Shown here: positions 12,906 to 23,421 of the stretch, in pieces
Numbering within the stretch: position 1 is the stretch's first letter
Layout: every line of letters begins with the position of its first letter
Source of the DNA: Rhodospirillaceae bacterium
GTDB taxonomy: Bacteria > Pseudomonadota > Alphaproteobacteria > Bin65
Direction of reading: 5' to 3'
DNA: 64,000 nt
NCBI GenBank assembly: GCA_026709535.1
Contig: JAPOST010000161.1
Location: forward strand, 1-64,000
Made by a program: the position numbers and the translations under genes
Notes under the pieces: model-generated
Seen by the model: the letters and a program-made list of their open reading frames with translations, nothing else
Databases searched by the model: none
Told to the model about the DNA's origin: nothing

Positions 12906-13991
12906 TTAGGTTGTCCTGCCACTCCGGTAACCTGAATGGCCGCCGCCTTCACGGCTACTTTTTTCCATCACCGGGCCGGGTTTGCGGATGACGAAATCGA
13001 ATCTTGTCCGCATATCGAACCCAAGCGCGCCCTTTGCCAAAAGCTCGTGAGTCTTGTTGAGCGCAGCAAACCGGTGCCAAGCGGCGTCTGGGCGGCGTTC
13101 CGGCAATTTCAAGAAGGCACCATTGTCAAATGTCAGATCCCATCGGCGCTGTCCCTTGCGCGTCGCCGAAACGACCCGGTCGGCAAGAACAGGACGGGAA
13201 CGCAGAATTTTCAGCAGCGCCGCGGCCGCAACCGGAGCGCCCTTTCCTTTGATTAGCAGTTTCCCTTGATGATCCGCCGCAGCGTCAACGTCGATGACAT
13301 CACCGGTGCTTGCGACAAGCTGCATGCGACCATCATTTTGGTAGCGCGCAATGGCCGTGTGTTCCCGGATGCGGATGAAGAGAACGTTGGGCCAGCGTCT
13401 CTCAATGGCTGCGTCACTGATCCATGGCAGCGCGCGCAAGCGGCGACGCAGGGCGGCAATGCCAATTCCGGTCAGGGCGGCGCCGCGGTCCAGACCCAAA
13501 ACCGAAGACAGCGCTTTCCGCGACGTCCGATGGCGGCCAACGACATAGACGTGCTCCAGCCTCAGACCCAGCGCCGCTTGGAATGCCTCTCGCGCGTCGC
13601 TGGCGCCCTGATCCACGACGGCAATTGTTGAATCCAGGTGACCACTCTGCCAAAGCCAAACCGGAAAGCCAAACAGAGCAAGCAGGGTAGCAAGGCGAAA
13701 GGCGACTCCGGTGTGCTTGCGAAGCTGATCCCCAGCAATACGCAGCGGTCGCCATCGAGCCCGGCGGATGCGCCGCGGCGGACGCTCGCCAGCTGCAATA
13801 GAACCCGACATCGTGGTTGACGGCGCATCAATGACAGCGGGATCCGACTTGTGATGATTGGCGTCGCAATCGTCATTCTGGCTTGGAACTGTTGCAGCAG
13901 CCTTGGCAATAATGGCGGCCGCGCTGATGTCGGCGCCGCTTTCGCGATCCTGCGCCTTGCGTGAATTCTTGCTGAGGTTCAAGCGTCGCAT
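12906..13991 (-). CDS. ftsQ: Cell division protein FtsQ
   Basis: Bitopic inner-membrane scaffold of the divisome. 361 residues: an unusually long basic, low-complexity cytoplasmic N-terminus (about 90 residues), one membrane segment (FRLATLLALFGFPVWLW), a POTRA domain (LEHVYVVGRHRTS ... ALPWISDAAIERRWPNVLFI) and the FtsQ beta domain (AIARYQNDGRMQLV, ATRKGQRRWDLTFDNG). Its ATG overlaps the ddl stop by 13 bases, indicating translational coupling. A shorter start is possible, but no better methionine lies immediately before the membrane segment. Confidence 0.94.
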   Translation of the reverse strand: MRRLNLSKNSRKAQDRESGADISAAAIIAKAAATVPSQNDDCDANHHKSDPAVIDAPSTTMSGSIAAGERPPRRIRRARWRPLRIAGDQLRKHTGVAFRLATLLALFGFPVWLWQSGHLDSTIAVVDQGASDAREAFQAALGLRLEHVYVVGRHRTSRKALSSVLGLDRGAALTGIGIAALRRRLRALPWISDAAIERRWPNVLFIRIREHTAIARYQNDGRMQLVASTGDVIDVDAAADHQGKLLIKGKGAPVAAAALLKILRSRPVLADRVVSATRKGQRRWDLTFDNGAFLKLPERRPDAAWHRFAALNKTHELLAKGALGFDMRTRFDFVIRKPGPVMEKSSREGGGHSGYRSGRTT

Positions 13992-14899
13992 GCAGCGTGT
14001 TCCACCATCCAGATCAACAGGTTTTCCAAGGTCCAGCCGGCATGCGCGGCGATTTCCGGCACCAGCGACGTCGGCGTCATGCCAGGCTGGGTATTAACTT
14101 CCAGAACGATCAGGTCGCCGGGTTTTCCCTGCGTGTCGTCGTAACGCAAGTCTACGCGGCTGACACCCCGGCAACCCAAGGCGGCATGCGACTTGAGGGA
14201 AAGGTCTAGCGCCAGTTCGTAGACGCTCTCGTGAAGCGGCGCCGGCATAAGATGCTCGGACTCGCCCGCAGTGTACTTGGCGCGATAGTCATAGAATCGG
14301 CGCGGGGTGCGAATCTCAATGGCGCCCAATGCGACATCGCCAACGACTGCTACCTGGATTTCTCTGCCGGGAATGTATCTTTCGATCAGGATCCGATCAT
14401 ATTTTGTATATTCCCGGCGCAGTTCCTCCCAAGGCTTGTTATCGGTTTCGAAGGCGATCTGCACCCCCACTGAACTACCCTCACACAGTGGCTTCATCAC
14501 GTAGGGCCGAGGTGGTTCAATGAAGGCATCAAGCTCAGAAGAGGACACCACCCAACCTTTGGCAATAGGGATGTTCTGCAGTGCGAAAATCGCCCGACTG
14601 ACTGACTTGTCCATTGCCATTGCCGAAGCCAGAGCGCCGGAATGGGTATAAGGAATTTCAAGTATGTCGAGCAGGCCCTGAATCCGACCATCTTCGCCGA
14701 ACGGGCCGTGCAGCGCGTTGAAGATCACGTCTGGCGCTGGGTCTAGCGCCTTGAGCAGCGCCTCCATATTGCGCGTCACGTCAACAGGCGTCACGTCAAA
14801 GCCAGCGCTCTCCAAACCCTCAACGCAGCCCTTGCCTGAGGACAGCGAAATTTCCCTCTCGGATGAAAAGCCGCCCATCAACACAGCAACCCGGGTCAT
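13979..14899 (-). CDS. ddl: D-alanine--D-alanine ligase
   Basis: ATP-grasp enzyme making the D-Ala-D-Ala dipeptide used by MurF. 306 residues, the normal length. Visible motifs are MGGFSSEREISLSSG at the N-terminus, DVIFNALHGPFGEDG, the serine-rich loop CEGSSVGVQI, and the Mg/ATP site VLEVNTQPGMTPTSLVPEIA at the C-terminus. Its start overlaps the murB stop by four bases, and its end overlaps the ftsQ start. This is the DdlB position in the dcw cluster. Confidence 0.97.
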   Translation of the reverse strand: MTRVAVLMGGFSSEREISLSSGKGCVEGLESAGFDVTPVDVTRNMEALLKALDPAPDVIFNALHGPFGEDGRIQGLLDILEIPYTHSGALASAMAMDKSVSRAIFALQNIPIAKGWVVSSSELDAFIEPPRPYVMKPLCEGSSVGVQIAFETDNKPWEELRREYTKYDRILIERYIPGREIQVAVVGDVALGAIEIRTPRRFYDYRAKYTAGESEHLMPAPLHESVYELALDLSLKSHAALGCRGVSRVDLRYDDTQGKPGDLIVLEVNTQPGMTPTSLVPEIAAHAGWTLENLLIWMVEHAACDA

Positions 14900-15843
14900 A
14901 ACGCGCCTCTTGCGGCTGCCACGCTATCATTCGGCTCGCCGATTCGCCCGATTTCCCACTGCAGATCGATGCCGCTCCGAGCCTTTACGCGGGCGCGGAT
15001 ATCCTCGCCCAAGCCTTCCAGTTCCGCAGCGGTGGCATTGCCCGTATTGATCAGAAAATTCGTGTGCTTTTCTGACACCATCGCGCCGCCGCGCTTCAAA
15101 CCTCGGCAGCCGGCGGCGTCAACCAGTTTCCAAGCAAAATGACCGTAGGGGTTACGGAATGTACTACCACCCGTTCGGGTGCGCATGGGCTGACTTTTTT
15201 CCCGGTTTTGCCGAATCTCAGCCATTCGCGCGCCGATAGCGTTTGGATCTCCCGGGACGCCACGCATGACGGCGCTGGTGAAGATCCAGTCCTCGGGGAT
15301 TCTACAGCGGCGATAGCTGAAGCCCATGTCTTTCAAGGAAAGCTTGTGGATGGTCCCTTCCGGATCGACGGCATTGCAGGATATCAAGACGTCCTTCATT
15401 TCGCCGCCATAGGCACCCGCATTCATGCGCAGGGCACCGCCTATCGTGCCGGGAATTCCGGAGAGAAACTCCAACCCGGTCAGGCTGGCGTCCCGAGCAG
15501 CGGCGGCGACGGCAGGGTCGGGGGCGCCGGCGCTGGCGCTGATCTCGTCGTCATCCACTTCGATTCCAGCCATCTCACGGCCCATTCGAATGATCAGACC
15601 GCGCACGCCGCCGTCGCGCACCAGTGTATTGGACCCAAGACCCATCACAGTTAGTGGCGTGCTCTTCGGCATCTCACGAAGCATGTGAACCAAATCGTCT
15701 TGGTCTGCTGGGCGGAACAGGACTTCTGCAGCGCCGCCCACCCGGAACCAAGTTTCATGGTTCAGTAGCGCGCCGGCTACCAGATCACCGCGCACCGGCG
15801 GCAGCCGGTCAATCAAGGCACCGGAATCGATGCTTGTCGTCAT
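14896..15843 (-). CDS. murB: UDP-N-acetylenolpyruvoylglucosamine reductase MurB
   Basis: FAD- and NADPH-dependent reductase that converts UDP-GlcNAc-enolpyruvate to UDP-MurNAc. 315 residues. FAD-binding segments are [30 protein letters not shown] and [20 protein letters not shown]; the catalytic serine lies in GGSTFRNP and the C-terminal glutamate follows [13 protein letters not shown]. The short spacing and lack of the E. coli C-terminal extension make it a type II MurB. The ATG at 15843 overlaps the murC stop (ATGA); the longer open frame to 15921 lies inside murC and was rejected. Confidence 0.96.
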   Translation of the reverse strand: MTTSIDSGALIDRLPPVRGDLVAGALLNHETWFRVGGAAEVLFRPADQDDLVHMLREMPKSTPLTVMGLGSNTLVRDGGVRGLIIRMGREMAGIEVDDDEISASAGAPDPAVAAAARDASLTGLEFLSGIPGTIGGALRMNAGAYGGEMKDVLISCNAVDPEGTIHKLSLKDMGFSYRRCRIPEDWIFTSAVMRGVPGDPNAIGARMAEIRQNREKSQPMRTRTGGSTFRNPYGHFAWKLVDAAGCRGLKRGGAMVSEKHTNFLINTGNATAAELEGLGEDIRARVKARSGIDLQWEIGRIGEPNDSVAAARGAL

Positions 15844-17258
15844 CCGCCGCCCCCCTTCAGGGCTCTGATCTGTTCTGGCAACGCGTGGGCCCAAGACGAG
15901 ATGTTGCCAGCGCCGAGGCAAATCACGAAGTCACCATCACCGGCAATGTCGGCGATCAGCCCGGGCAGAGCGTCTTCCGACTCCAGGATGCGTGCATTGC
16001 GATGGCCATGGTTCCGCAGACCAGCGACCAAGCCTTCCTTATCGACGCCGGGAACGTACGTTTCGCCGGCGGCATAGACATCGGCGACGACTACCTTGTC
16101 AGCGTCGTTGAAACAGAGGCAGAAATCTTCAAACAGGTCTTTCAGCCGCGAATAGCGGTGCGGTTGGACCACAGCGATAACCCTGCCGGCGCAGGCAGCC
16201 CGCCCCGCCTTCAGTACATGGGCAATTTCGACCGGGTGGTGGCCGTAATCATCAATGATCGTGACACCGTCGACAACCCCGGTCCGAGTGAATCGACGCT
16301 TGACCCCCTCAAACCCGGCAAAGGCCTTGCGGAAGGTCTTTTCTTCCAGGCCCAGCTCCCAGCTTATGGACAGAGCCGCCAACGCATTGCGGACATTATG
16401 TTCGCCCAGCATCGGCAGTTCGATGTCGAAATACTTGGCGCGGCGGTTCTGACCCCGTTCCTTGATGTCGACATCCAGGACTGTTTTGTCAGCATGGTAG
16501 CGAACGTTGACGGCGCGAATGTCAGCCTGTCGCGAATAACCGTAAGTGATCAAGCGCCGGTCAGACAGTCGCGGGATCATCGCCTGAACTTCAGGATGAT
16601 CAATGCACAGCACGGCGAAACCATAAAATGGTATGTTGCCGACGAACTCGTCGAAAGCGGTACGCAGGGCCTCGAAGTCGCCGTAATAGTCAAGGTGCTC
16701 CGGATCAATACTAGTGACAACTGCGATGGTGGCTGGCAGCTTCAGGAACGAACCGTCGGATTCATCAGCTTCAACGACCATCCAATCACCGTTACCCAGG
16801 CGGGCATTGGTGCCGTATGCATTGATGATGCCGCCATTGATAACGGTCGGATCCATCCCGGCCGCGTCCAGCACGCAGGACACAAGCGAAGCTGTTGTTG
16901 TTTTGCCGTGGGTGCCGCCGACGGCGATGCCCCACTTCAAGCGCATGAGTTCGCCCAGCATTTCCGCGCGACGGACAACGGGGGTCAGGCGCGACCGGGC
17001 AGCGGCGACTTCCGGATTGTCGGATTTGACGGCTGTCGAAACGACGACGACCGAAGCATCGCCGATATTCTCCTCAGCGTGGCCGACGGCAACATCAATA
17101 CCCAATTCCTGCAACCGCCTGACGTTGGTGTTGGCGGCGATGTCCGATCCGTGCACCTTGTAGCCCAGATTATGCAGGATTTCGGCGATCCCGCTCATTC
17201 CAATGCCGCCGATGCCGACGAAATGAATGCTCCCTAGATCAATAGGAAGTTTAGACAT
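15840..17258 (-). CDS. murC: UDP-N-acetylmuramate--L-alanine ligase MurC
   Basis: Adds the first amino acid of the stem peptide to UDP-MurNAc in the cytoplasm. 472 residues with the Mur ligase pattern: [18 protein letters not shown] at the N-terminus, P-loop [12 protein letters not shown], central [23 protein letters not shown]-like [21 protein letters not shown] and the C-terminal [10 protein letters not shown]. The ATG at 17258 overlaps the murG stop by eight bases. The upstream open frame (to 17378) is within murG coding sequence and is not expected to be used. Confidence 0.97.
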   Translation of the reverse strand: MSKLPIDLGSIHFVGIGGIGMSGIAEILHNLGYKVHGSDIAANTNVRRLQELGIDVAVGHAEENIGDASVVVVSTAVKSDNPEVAAARSRLTPVVRRAEMLGELMRLKWGIAVGGTHGKTTTASLVSCVLDAAGMDPTVINGGIINAYGTNARLGNGDWMVVEADESDGSFLKLPATIAVVTSIDPEHLDYYGDFEALRTAFDEFVGNIPFYGFAVLCIDHPEVQAMIPRLSDRRLITYGYSRQADIRAVNVRYHADKTVLDVDIKERGQNRRAKYFDIELPMLGEHNVRNALAALSISWELGLEEKTFRKAFAGFEGVKRRFTRTGVVDGVTIIDDYGHHPVEIAHVLKAGRAACAGRVIAVVQPHRYSRLKDLFEDFCLCFNDADKVVVADVYAAGETYVPGVDKEGLVAGLRNHGHRNARILESEDALPGLIADIAGDGDFVICLGAGNISSWAHALPEQIRALKGGGG

Positions 17259-18360
17259 CTTGATGCGCCATCCCGTTGATGACGGACACGGTGACGTCGG
17301 CAAGACGCTCCGCCGCATCGGGCCGACCAATGTTGGCCGCAGATGCGGCGACCGAGGCCAAAGGTGCCGGATTTTCAAGAAGACAAATCAGTTTGGTCCT
17401 GAGGCGTTCTGCCGTGAAGTCTTTTTGGCTCAGCAACCAGCCGGCGCCAGCCTTCTCAATGTATCGGCCGTTGGCGGTCTGGTGATCGTTGGCTGCATAT
17501 GGATAGGGCACGTAGATCGCCGGTACGCCAGCCACCAAGGCTTCTGCACAGGTGGATGCGCCGGCCCGACAGACCATGAGGTGCGTTGCAGCCAGCCGAT
17601 CTGGGACATTATCAAAGAAGCTCTGGAGATGGGCGTCGATGCCGGCAGCGTCATAAGCGCTGCGTACGCGCTTGATGTCTTCAGGGCGACACTGCTGCGT
17701 AACCTGCAGTCGTTGTCGCTTGGCTTCATCCAGGCCGGCAACTGCCTCGGGGACAACATCGCTGAATACGCGCGCGCCTTGGCTGCCACCCATTATGAAC
17801 AGGTAGAACGGCCCGCCTGATTTGGGCGCGATATAGGTGCGTTTATGCAGCCTGTTGATCTCCGGTCGGACCGGATTGCCGGTCTCCACCCGCCTGGCGC
17901 TAGTTTGTGGGACACCTTCCACAGTCGGGAAAGAGAGGGCAATCGCGCTAGCCATTTTCGCGATTTTACGGTTGGCAAGGCTCAGATAGCCGTTCTGCTC
18001 GTGCAGAATCACGGGTCTGTTCTGTCGGGCGGCCATGAACGTGGTCGGGAACGAAGCGTAGCCGCCAAATCCGACAACGCCCGCCGCCCCGTGCCGCCTC
18101 AACAGGCGGCTAGCGACAAGCGCGCCACGCAGGAGCGTAAAGACGAAGCCGATTTTGCCCCGGATACCGCCTCGGAATGGCGATGCCGCCGGTACAATAT
18201 GCGCTTCCAGACACGATTTCAGCTTGGCATATTCCGCGCCGCGATCATCCGTATAGAGTTTCACTGGATACCCTCGCTTCAGCAACGCAAGACCCAGAGC
18301 TATGGCAGGAAACAGATGTCCGCCGGAACCACCGGCTGTCAGGACAATCGTCTTGCTCAT
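17251..18360 (-). CDS. murG: Lipid II synthase MurG (GlcNAc transferase)
   Basis: Transfers GlcNAc onto lipid I on the inner face of the cytoplasmic membrane. 369 residues, GT-B fold. The glycine-rich N-terminal motif [16 protein letters not shown], the acceptor-side GFGGYASFP, the HEQN motif ([15 protein letters not shown]), the second-domain [12 protein letters not shown] and the donor-sugar region [20 protein letters not shown] are all present. The start overlaps the ftsW stop by four bases (ATGA). No anomalies. Confidence 0.97.
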   Translation of the reverse strand: MSKTIVLTAGGSGGHLFPAIALGLALLKRGYPVKLYTDDRGAEYAKLKSCLEAHIVPAASPFRGGIRGKIGFVFTLLRGALVASRLLRRHGAAGVVGFGGYASFPTTFMAARQNRPVILHEQNGYLSLANRKIAKMASAIALSFPTVEGVPQTSARRVETGNPVRPEINRLHKRTYIAPKSGGPFYLFIMGGSQGARVFSDVVPEAVAGLDEAKRQRLQVTQQCRPEDIKRVRSAYDAAGIDAHLQSFFDNVPDRLAATHLMVCRAGASTCAEALVAGVPAIYVPYPYAANDHQTANGRYIEKAGAGWLLSQKDFTAERLRTKLICLLENPAPLASVAASAANIGRPDAAERLADVTVSVINGMAHQDV

Positions 18361-19478
18361 AGCGTCCCGCCCGCTCTGTTTCGGGTCAGCGCGAGAATCA
18401 TGCCAGTACCAACTGCAAGCGCCATGATCGACGACCCGCCGTATGAGATAAACGGCAAGGTCAGACCTTTTGTCGGCATAAGATGCAGTGTCGAGGCCAT
18501 GTTGATAATCGCTTGCAAGCCGAATGCCGAAAGAAGACCCACTGCAGCAAACAGGACGAACAGGTTGTTTGTCTCGATCACCCGAGCGAAGCCGCGCAAC
18601 ACGATGAAGGCATAGGTGCCGACGATCAGGAAGCAGGCCAGCAGGCCGAACTCTTCACCGGCAACCGCGAAGATAAAGTCGCTATGAGCGTCCGGAAGCT
18701 GATGCTTGATCGTACCCTCACCCGGCCCCTTACCGAAGATGCCGCCGTTGATGAAGGCGCCGAGGGAACGATCTACTTGATAATTGTCACCACTCGCAGG
18801 ATCCAGGAACAGGTTTACACGCTGGGTGACATGAGGGAAGGTAAAGTAGGCGGCCACAGCAGCGCTTGCCACGGTGCCAATCCCGGCGGCGATCAGCCAT
18901 AAGGACAGTCCAGCCAAGAATATCAGGCAGATCCAGATGGAAAAGACGACTGCCGCCATGCCTATATCGGGCTGCGCTGCCAACACCCCCAGAACAGCGG
19001 CGCATAGAACAGTAGCAAGAATACGCCCGGGGAAGCCCTTCTCGACCCTCGCAGTCGCACACAGCCAAGCGCAGATGACAGCGAAGGCCGGCTTGATAAA
19101 TTCTGAAGGTTGCACGACAAGACCACCAATGGGCAGCCAACGGCGAGCGCCATTGATCTCCGCCCCAAGCAAGCTGGCCAAGACCGAAAAAATGAGTGCG
19201 CCGGCCAGCATGATAAGTGCCGACCGACGCACCCAGGGCGGGGTAAGAAGGGAAGTCAGCAGCATGAGTGCTAGAGCTGGCGGCATGAACAGCAGCTGCT
19301 GACGGACGAAATGAAAACTGTCGATATTGAGCCGCGCCGCCGCCGCGGGGCTGGCAGCCAGCGTCAGGACCATGCCGTAAGCCAGAAGCAGGCTTACGGC
19401 GGCCAGAAGCCAGCGGTCGACTGTCCACCACCAACGGCCAATGATGCTCGTGTCCGTGCGGGCGGGCGCGTACCTCAT
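18357..19478 (-). CDS. ftsW: Septal peptidoglycan glycosyltransferase FtsW
   Basis: SEDS-family polymerase that builds septal glycan strands together with FtsI. 373 residues with about ten membrane segments. Family landmarks: the ARRWLPIGGLVVQPSEFIK loop, QPDIGMAAVV, the large periplasmic loop with YQVDRSLGAFINGGIFGKGPG, HSDFIFAVAGEEFG with the conserved acidic residue, and the C-terminal LPFISYGGSSIMALAVGTG. It starts immediately at the murD stop (single-base overlap at 19478). Confidence 0.97.
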   Translation of the reverse strand: MRYAPARTDTSIIGRWWWTVDRWLLAAVSLLLAYGMVLTLAASPAAAARLNIDSFHFVRQQLLFMPPALALMLLTSLLTPPWVRRSALIMLAGALIFSVLASLLGAEINGARRWLPIGGLVVQPSEFIKPAFAVICAWLCATARVEKGFPGRILATVLCAAVLGVLAAQPDIGMAAVVFSIWICLIFLAGLSLWLIAAGIGTVASAAVAAYFTFPHVTQRVNLFLDPASGDNYQVDRSLGAFINGGIFGKGPGEGTIKHQLPDAHSDFIFAVAGEEFGLLACFLIVGTYAFIVLRGFARVIETNNLFVLFAAVGLLSAFGLQAIINMASTLHLMPTKGLTLPFISYGGSSIMALAVGTGMILALTRNRAGGTL

Positions 19479-20890
19479 TACGCGCCCTCTGCAACGGCAA
19501 GGGTGGCTTGGCTCATCGCTCGAAAGACATCGCCGCGCGCGCCAAAATTCTTGAATTGGTCAAAGGAAGCACAGGCTGGCGACAGCAAGATGACGCTTTC
19601 AGCAGGCGCCTCCGGAGCCAGCGCCGCCACAGCGGCCATTTCAATCGCCATGTCCAGGGTTTCGGCGCATGTGACGGGTAGGGCGGGTACGGTTCGGTTC
19701 AGATAGGCGGCGATCGTCGACGCATCTTCGCCGATCAGGAAGGCCGCTTTCAGATTGTCCAGACCTGGAGCAAGAGCGTCGTAGCCATCGTCTTTGCCTC
19801 GACCGCCGGCGATCCAGAAGATATTGTCATACGATGACAGCGCGCGCCCTGCAGAGGCGGCATTGGTAGCCTTGCTGTCGTTGATGAACGCAACGGCCTT
19901 GCCGTGCCTGATTGCATGGGCCACCAACTCCTGCCGATGAGGCAGACCCGGGAAAGAAACTAAGCCGTCTGTGATGGCGGCAGGGTCGACACCTAGAATC
20001 CTGCAGGCCGCCCATGCCGCAGCAGCATTCTGATGGTTATGACTGCCTCGTAATGCTGTCGCGCCGCCTAGATCAATCGCGTCGTCCTTGCTTTCGCCGG
20101 TATCGTCCCGGAGCAAGCCGTGCCGGATACCGACTCCGCCATCGACCGGGACTTCCCCGGATATGCGAATCACGGTCCGCCCTGCGTCTTCGGCGTCCGT
20201 CGCCAATTCCTCTGCCAAGGGCTCGTCGATGCCGATGATCAGAATCGCGTCAGGCGTTGTAAGTTCGAACAGGCGGCGCTTCGCGTCGACATAGCCGCCA
20301 AGGCCACCATGTCGATCAAGGTGATCATCGGTAACGTTGAGAAGAATCGCGACGCTTGATCTGAGACTGAAGATTCTTTCCAGCTGATACGACGACAACT
20401 CCAGTACATAGACGCCGTCAGCTTCAAGAGCCTTTAGGTCTAGCACGGGCGGCCCGAGATTGCCGCCGACCTGCACCTTCCATCCGGCTGATGCGAGGAC
20501 ATGGCCGATCAGAGCGGTTGTGGTGGACTTGCCGTTCGTGCCGGTAATCGACACGTAGGTGGCGGCGCGGATCGATCGAGCCAATAATTCGACATCACAC
20601 CAGATGTCCGCGTGCGCGGCCCGTGCGGCAGCCGCAACAGGATGCGCGACGGGAAGTTTGTGTGGAATACCAGGAGTCAGGATGAGCGGCAGATCGGCCG
20701 TCCATTCCAAAACGCTGAGATCGGCGATCGTGATTCCGGCATCTTGTGCCTGCTTCCGGCCGACAGGATTGTCATCCCAAGCCAGCACATCTGCCCCACT
20801 TCTTGTCAACGCTCGCGCGGTCGACAAGCCAGCCAGACCGAGGCCCATGACGGCGACTCGTTTGTTGGCGAAATCAGGGAGAGGGATCAT
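19478..20890 (-). CDS. murD: UDP-N-acetylmuramoyl-L-alanine--D-glutamate ligase MurD
   Basis: Adds D-glutamate to UDP-MurNAc-L-Ala. 470 residues. N-terminal Rossmann-like motif VAVMGLGLAGLSTARAL, P-loop SITGTNGKSTTTALIGHVL, ELSSYQLE, NVTDDHLDRHGG, the HNHQNAAAAWA histidine motif, and the C-terminal FINDSKATNAAS and GGRGKDDGYDAL motifs are visible. Seven bases separate it from mraY. A normal family member. Confidence 0.97.
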   Translation of the reverse strand: MIPLPDFANKRVAVMGLGLAGLSTARALTRSGADVLAWDDNPVGRKQAQDAGITIADLSVLEWTADLPLILTPGIPHKLPVAHPVAAAARAAHADIWCDVELLARSIRAATYVSITGTNGKSTTTALIGHVLASAGWKVQVGGNLGPPVLDLKALEADGVYVLELSSYQLERIFSLRSSVAILLNVTDDHLDRHGGLGGYVDAKRRLFELTTPDAILIIGIDEPLAEELATDAEDAGRTVIRISGEVPVDGGVGIRHGLLRDDTGESKDDAIDLGGATALRGSHNHQNAAAAWAACRILGVDPAAITDGLVSFPGLPHRQELVAHAIRHGKAVAFINDSKATNAASAGRALSSYDNIFWIAGGRGKDDGYDALAPGLDNLKAAFLIGEDASTIAAYLNRTVPALPVTCAETLDMAIEMAAVAALAPEAPAESVILLSPACASFDQFKNFGARGDVFRAMSQATLAVAEGA

Positions 20891-20897
20891 CAGTCGC

Positions 20898-22019
20898 CTA
20901 CCGTAGTTTCAAGGTCGACAGGCCGAGGATCGCGAGGATCGCGGCGATGATCCAGAATCGAACGACGATCGTTGCCTCCTGCCATCCCTTCTGCTCGAAG
21001 TGATGGTGGATCGGAGCCATCCGAAACACGCGCTTTCCAGTCAGTTTGAATGACAGTACTTGGACGATGACCGATACGGTCTCCAAGACGAACAGACCGC
21101 CGACAATCGCCAGCACGATTTCATGCTTGACCGCCACGGCGATTGCGCCGAGTGCGCCACCCATGGAGAGCGACCCGGTATCGCCCATGAAGACCATTGC
21201 CGGGGGCGCGTTGAACCAGAGGAAACCGAGCGCTGCGCCTACGAGTGCGCCGCAGAAAACACTAAGTTCGCCGGAGCCGGGAACGAAGGTCAATTGGAGA
21301 TAATTTGCAAATACCGCATTGCCAACCAGATATGCAATCAGACCGAAGACGCTGGCCGCGATCATGACTGGAACGATGGCAAGACCGTCAAGTCCATCGG
21401 TCAGGTTGACGGCATTCGAAGCGCCAACCATGACGCAAACTGCAAACATGACAAAGGCCCAACAACCCAAGTCGATCATGTACGACTTCAGGAACGGGAT
21501 CGCGAGTCCGGTCGCCAGCGGCACTTGGGGGTCTATCTGATACTTGGACGGGGCGCTCCACCCCAACTGCATGATCCAATATGTCGCCGCCAAAGATATC
21601 ATGATCTGCCCGGCCAGCTTGAGGTGACTTGGCAGCCCTTCCGACGATCTCTTGATCAGCTTCTGATAGTCATCGAAGAAGCCTAGCACACCGAAGCCGA
21701 ACGTGACGATCAGCACACTCCAGACGTAGCCGCTCCCCAGATCCATCCAGAACATGGTGGCAATCGCCACTGAAAGCAGGATCAGCACCCCGCCCATGGT
21801 GGGGGTGCCGCGTTTCCTGAGGTGTGATTCGGGACCATCGTCACGAATCGGCTGACCTTGATCCTGACGCCGCTTTAGCCATCGGATTGTCGGCGGCCCC
21901 ATGACCAGACCGATCAACAGGGCGGTAATCAGTGCACCTCCGGAACGGAATGTCAGATACTGAAACAACCTAAAGGCGCCGAAATTTTCGGACGGCGGGT
22001 AAAACAGCTCAAGCAGCAT
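20898..22019 (-). CDS. mraY: Phospho-MurNAc-pentapeptide transferase MraY
   Basis: Integral membrane enzyme making lipid I from UDP-MurNAc-pentapeptide and undecaprenyl phosphate. 373 residues, ten predicted membrane segments. Diagnostic motifs are [26 protein letters not shown] with the catalytic aspartates, [32 protein letters not shown] and the C-terminal HHHFEQKGW. The ATG at 22019 (MLLELF) overlaps the murF stop by 11 bases; the in-frame upstream start (22067) lies deep in murF and was not chosen. Confidence 0.97.
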   Translation of the reverse strand: MLLELFYPPSENFGAFRLFQYLTFRSGGALITALLIGLVMGPPTIRWLKRRQDQGQPIRDDGPESHLRKRGTPTMGGVLILLSVAIATMFWMDLGSGYVWSVLIVTFGFGVLGFFDDYQKLIKRSSEGLPSHLKLAGQIMISLAATYWIMQLGWSAPSKYQIDPQVPLATGLAIPFLKSYMIDLGCWAFVMFAVCVMVGASNAVNLTDGLDGLAIVPVMIAASVFGLIAYLVGNAVFANYLQLTFVPGSGELSVFCGALVGAALGFLWFNAPPAMVFMGDTGSLSMGGALGAIAVAVKHEIVLAIVGGLFVLETVSVIVQVLSFKLTGKRVFRMAPIHHHFEQKGWQEATIVVRFWIIAAILAILGLSTLKLR

Positions 22020-23421
22020 TCTGATTTTCCCGCGCTTCGTTGGGCCCCAAGGCTGCCAAAGCGTCAACGATTGGCTTCATCTGGCTCCCCAGTGAGCCTT
22101 TTACGCAAACGACATCACCTGGCTGCACCGCTTCGACGACGAAGGGCAACAACGCCGCGGAATCTGCCGTATGGGCCCCCCGGATCGTGTTCGGCACCGC
22201 ATCGTACAAGTGGCGCATGAGTGGTCCGGCGGTGAATAGCCAGTCGATATCCGCATCCACCAAGTCCTTGGCCAGCGCGGCGTGCAGAGCAGGGCCGTCG
22301 TTTCCGAGTTCGCGCATGTCGCCCAAGACCGCAATACGTCGACCGCCATCACACGGATTGGCCAGCATCAATGTCTCGAAGACCGCGCGCATGGCCGCTG
22401 GACTGGCATTGTAGCTTTCGTCAATCAGGTCGAAAGAGCCGCCAGCCATCTCGATTCTCCGGCGCTCCCCACGACCGGCCAGCGGTGTCAGCGTCGCCAT
22501 CGCAGTGGTATCAGGGGCAGCGCCCGCTTCTTGGATGACGGCCAGAAGGCCTAGTGCATTGACGACCCAGTGATGGCCCGGCGCGCCGATCCGGAAGGAG
22601 GTTCGGCGTCCGAAGACCGAGGCGGTCACATCGCTGCCGTCCGAATCCATCACGGATGTCAGCAATTGCACATCACTGTCTGGATGGACGCCAAATGTCA
22701 CGCGTCGGTCGACGCCTGCGTCTCGAGCCCTAGCATCCAGCAAAGCATAGTGATCATTGTCTCGGGGCAAGACCACACTGCCGCCCCGTTCGACACCCAC
22801 GAATATTTCGGCTTTCGCCTCTGCAATCGCTTCGATGCTGTCAAAAAACTCCACATGGGTCGGCGCCACGGTTGTAATCAGCGCGACGTGCGGCCGCACC
22901 ATGCGGGACAGTGGATCAAGTTCGCCAGCATGGCTCATGGCCAGTTCGAAGACGCCGAAATCAGCGCTTTCCGGCAGGCGTGCCAGAGACAGTGGAACGC
23001 CCCAGTGATTGTTCAGATTACCGACGGTTGCATGGGTCGTTCCTTGCCGCGCAAAGATCGTGCTGAGGCCATCCTTCGCGCTCGTCTTGCCGACGCTGCC
23101 GGTTACCGCGATCATCTTGCCGTCGCAACGCGCCCGAGCGGCTCGGCCAAGAGCTTCCAGACCGGCCATCGTGTCATCAACCGTCAGCAATGCGCCACTG
23201 GTATCGAGCGGTCGATGGACCATTGCGGCCGCCGCGCCGGCCTCAAACGCCTTCGCCACGAAATCGTGCCCGTCGAATACCGGCCCCTTCAAGGCGACGA
23301 ACAGGTCACCGGCTGCTACGGTTCGGCTATCAATCGATACGCCATTGGCAAACCAGTCGCTGCCCGTCTGGCCGTTGGTTGCCACGGCGGCGGCGGCGGC
23401 GCTCCACAACGAAGCAGTCAT
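22009..23421 (-). CDS. murF: UDP-MurNAc-tripeptide--D-Ala-D-Ala ligase MurF
   Basis: Adds the D-Ala-D-Ala dipeptide, completing the cytoplasmic precursor. 470 residues: N-terminal domain with [20 protein letters not shown]-loop [59 protein letters not shown] and [10 protein letters not shown]. The start overlaps the murE stop by four bases. It pairs functionally with ddl, further down the same operon. Confidence 0.97.
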   Translation of the reverse strand: MTASLWSAAAAAVATNGQTGSDWFANGVSIDSRTVAAGDLFVALKGPVFDGHDFVAKAFEAGAAAAMVHRPLDTSGALLTVDDTMAGLEALGRAARARCDGKMIAVTGSVGKTSAKDGLSTIFARQGTTHATVGNLNNHWGVPLSLARLPESADFGVFELAMSHAGELDPLSRMVRPHVALITTVAPTHVEFFDSIEAIAEAKAEIFVGVERGGSVVLPRDNDHYALLDARARDAGVDRRVTFGVHPDSDVQLLTSVMDSDGSDVTASVFGRRTSFRIGAPGHHWVVNALGLLAVIQEAGAAPDTTAMATLTPLAGRGERRRIEMAGGSFDLIDESYNASPAAMRAVFETLMLANPCDGGRRIAVLGDMRELGNDGPALHAALAKDLVDADIDWLFTAGPLMRHLYDAVPNTIRGAHTADSAALLPFVVEAVQPGDVVCVKGSLGSQMKPIVDALAALGPNEARENQNAA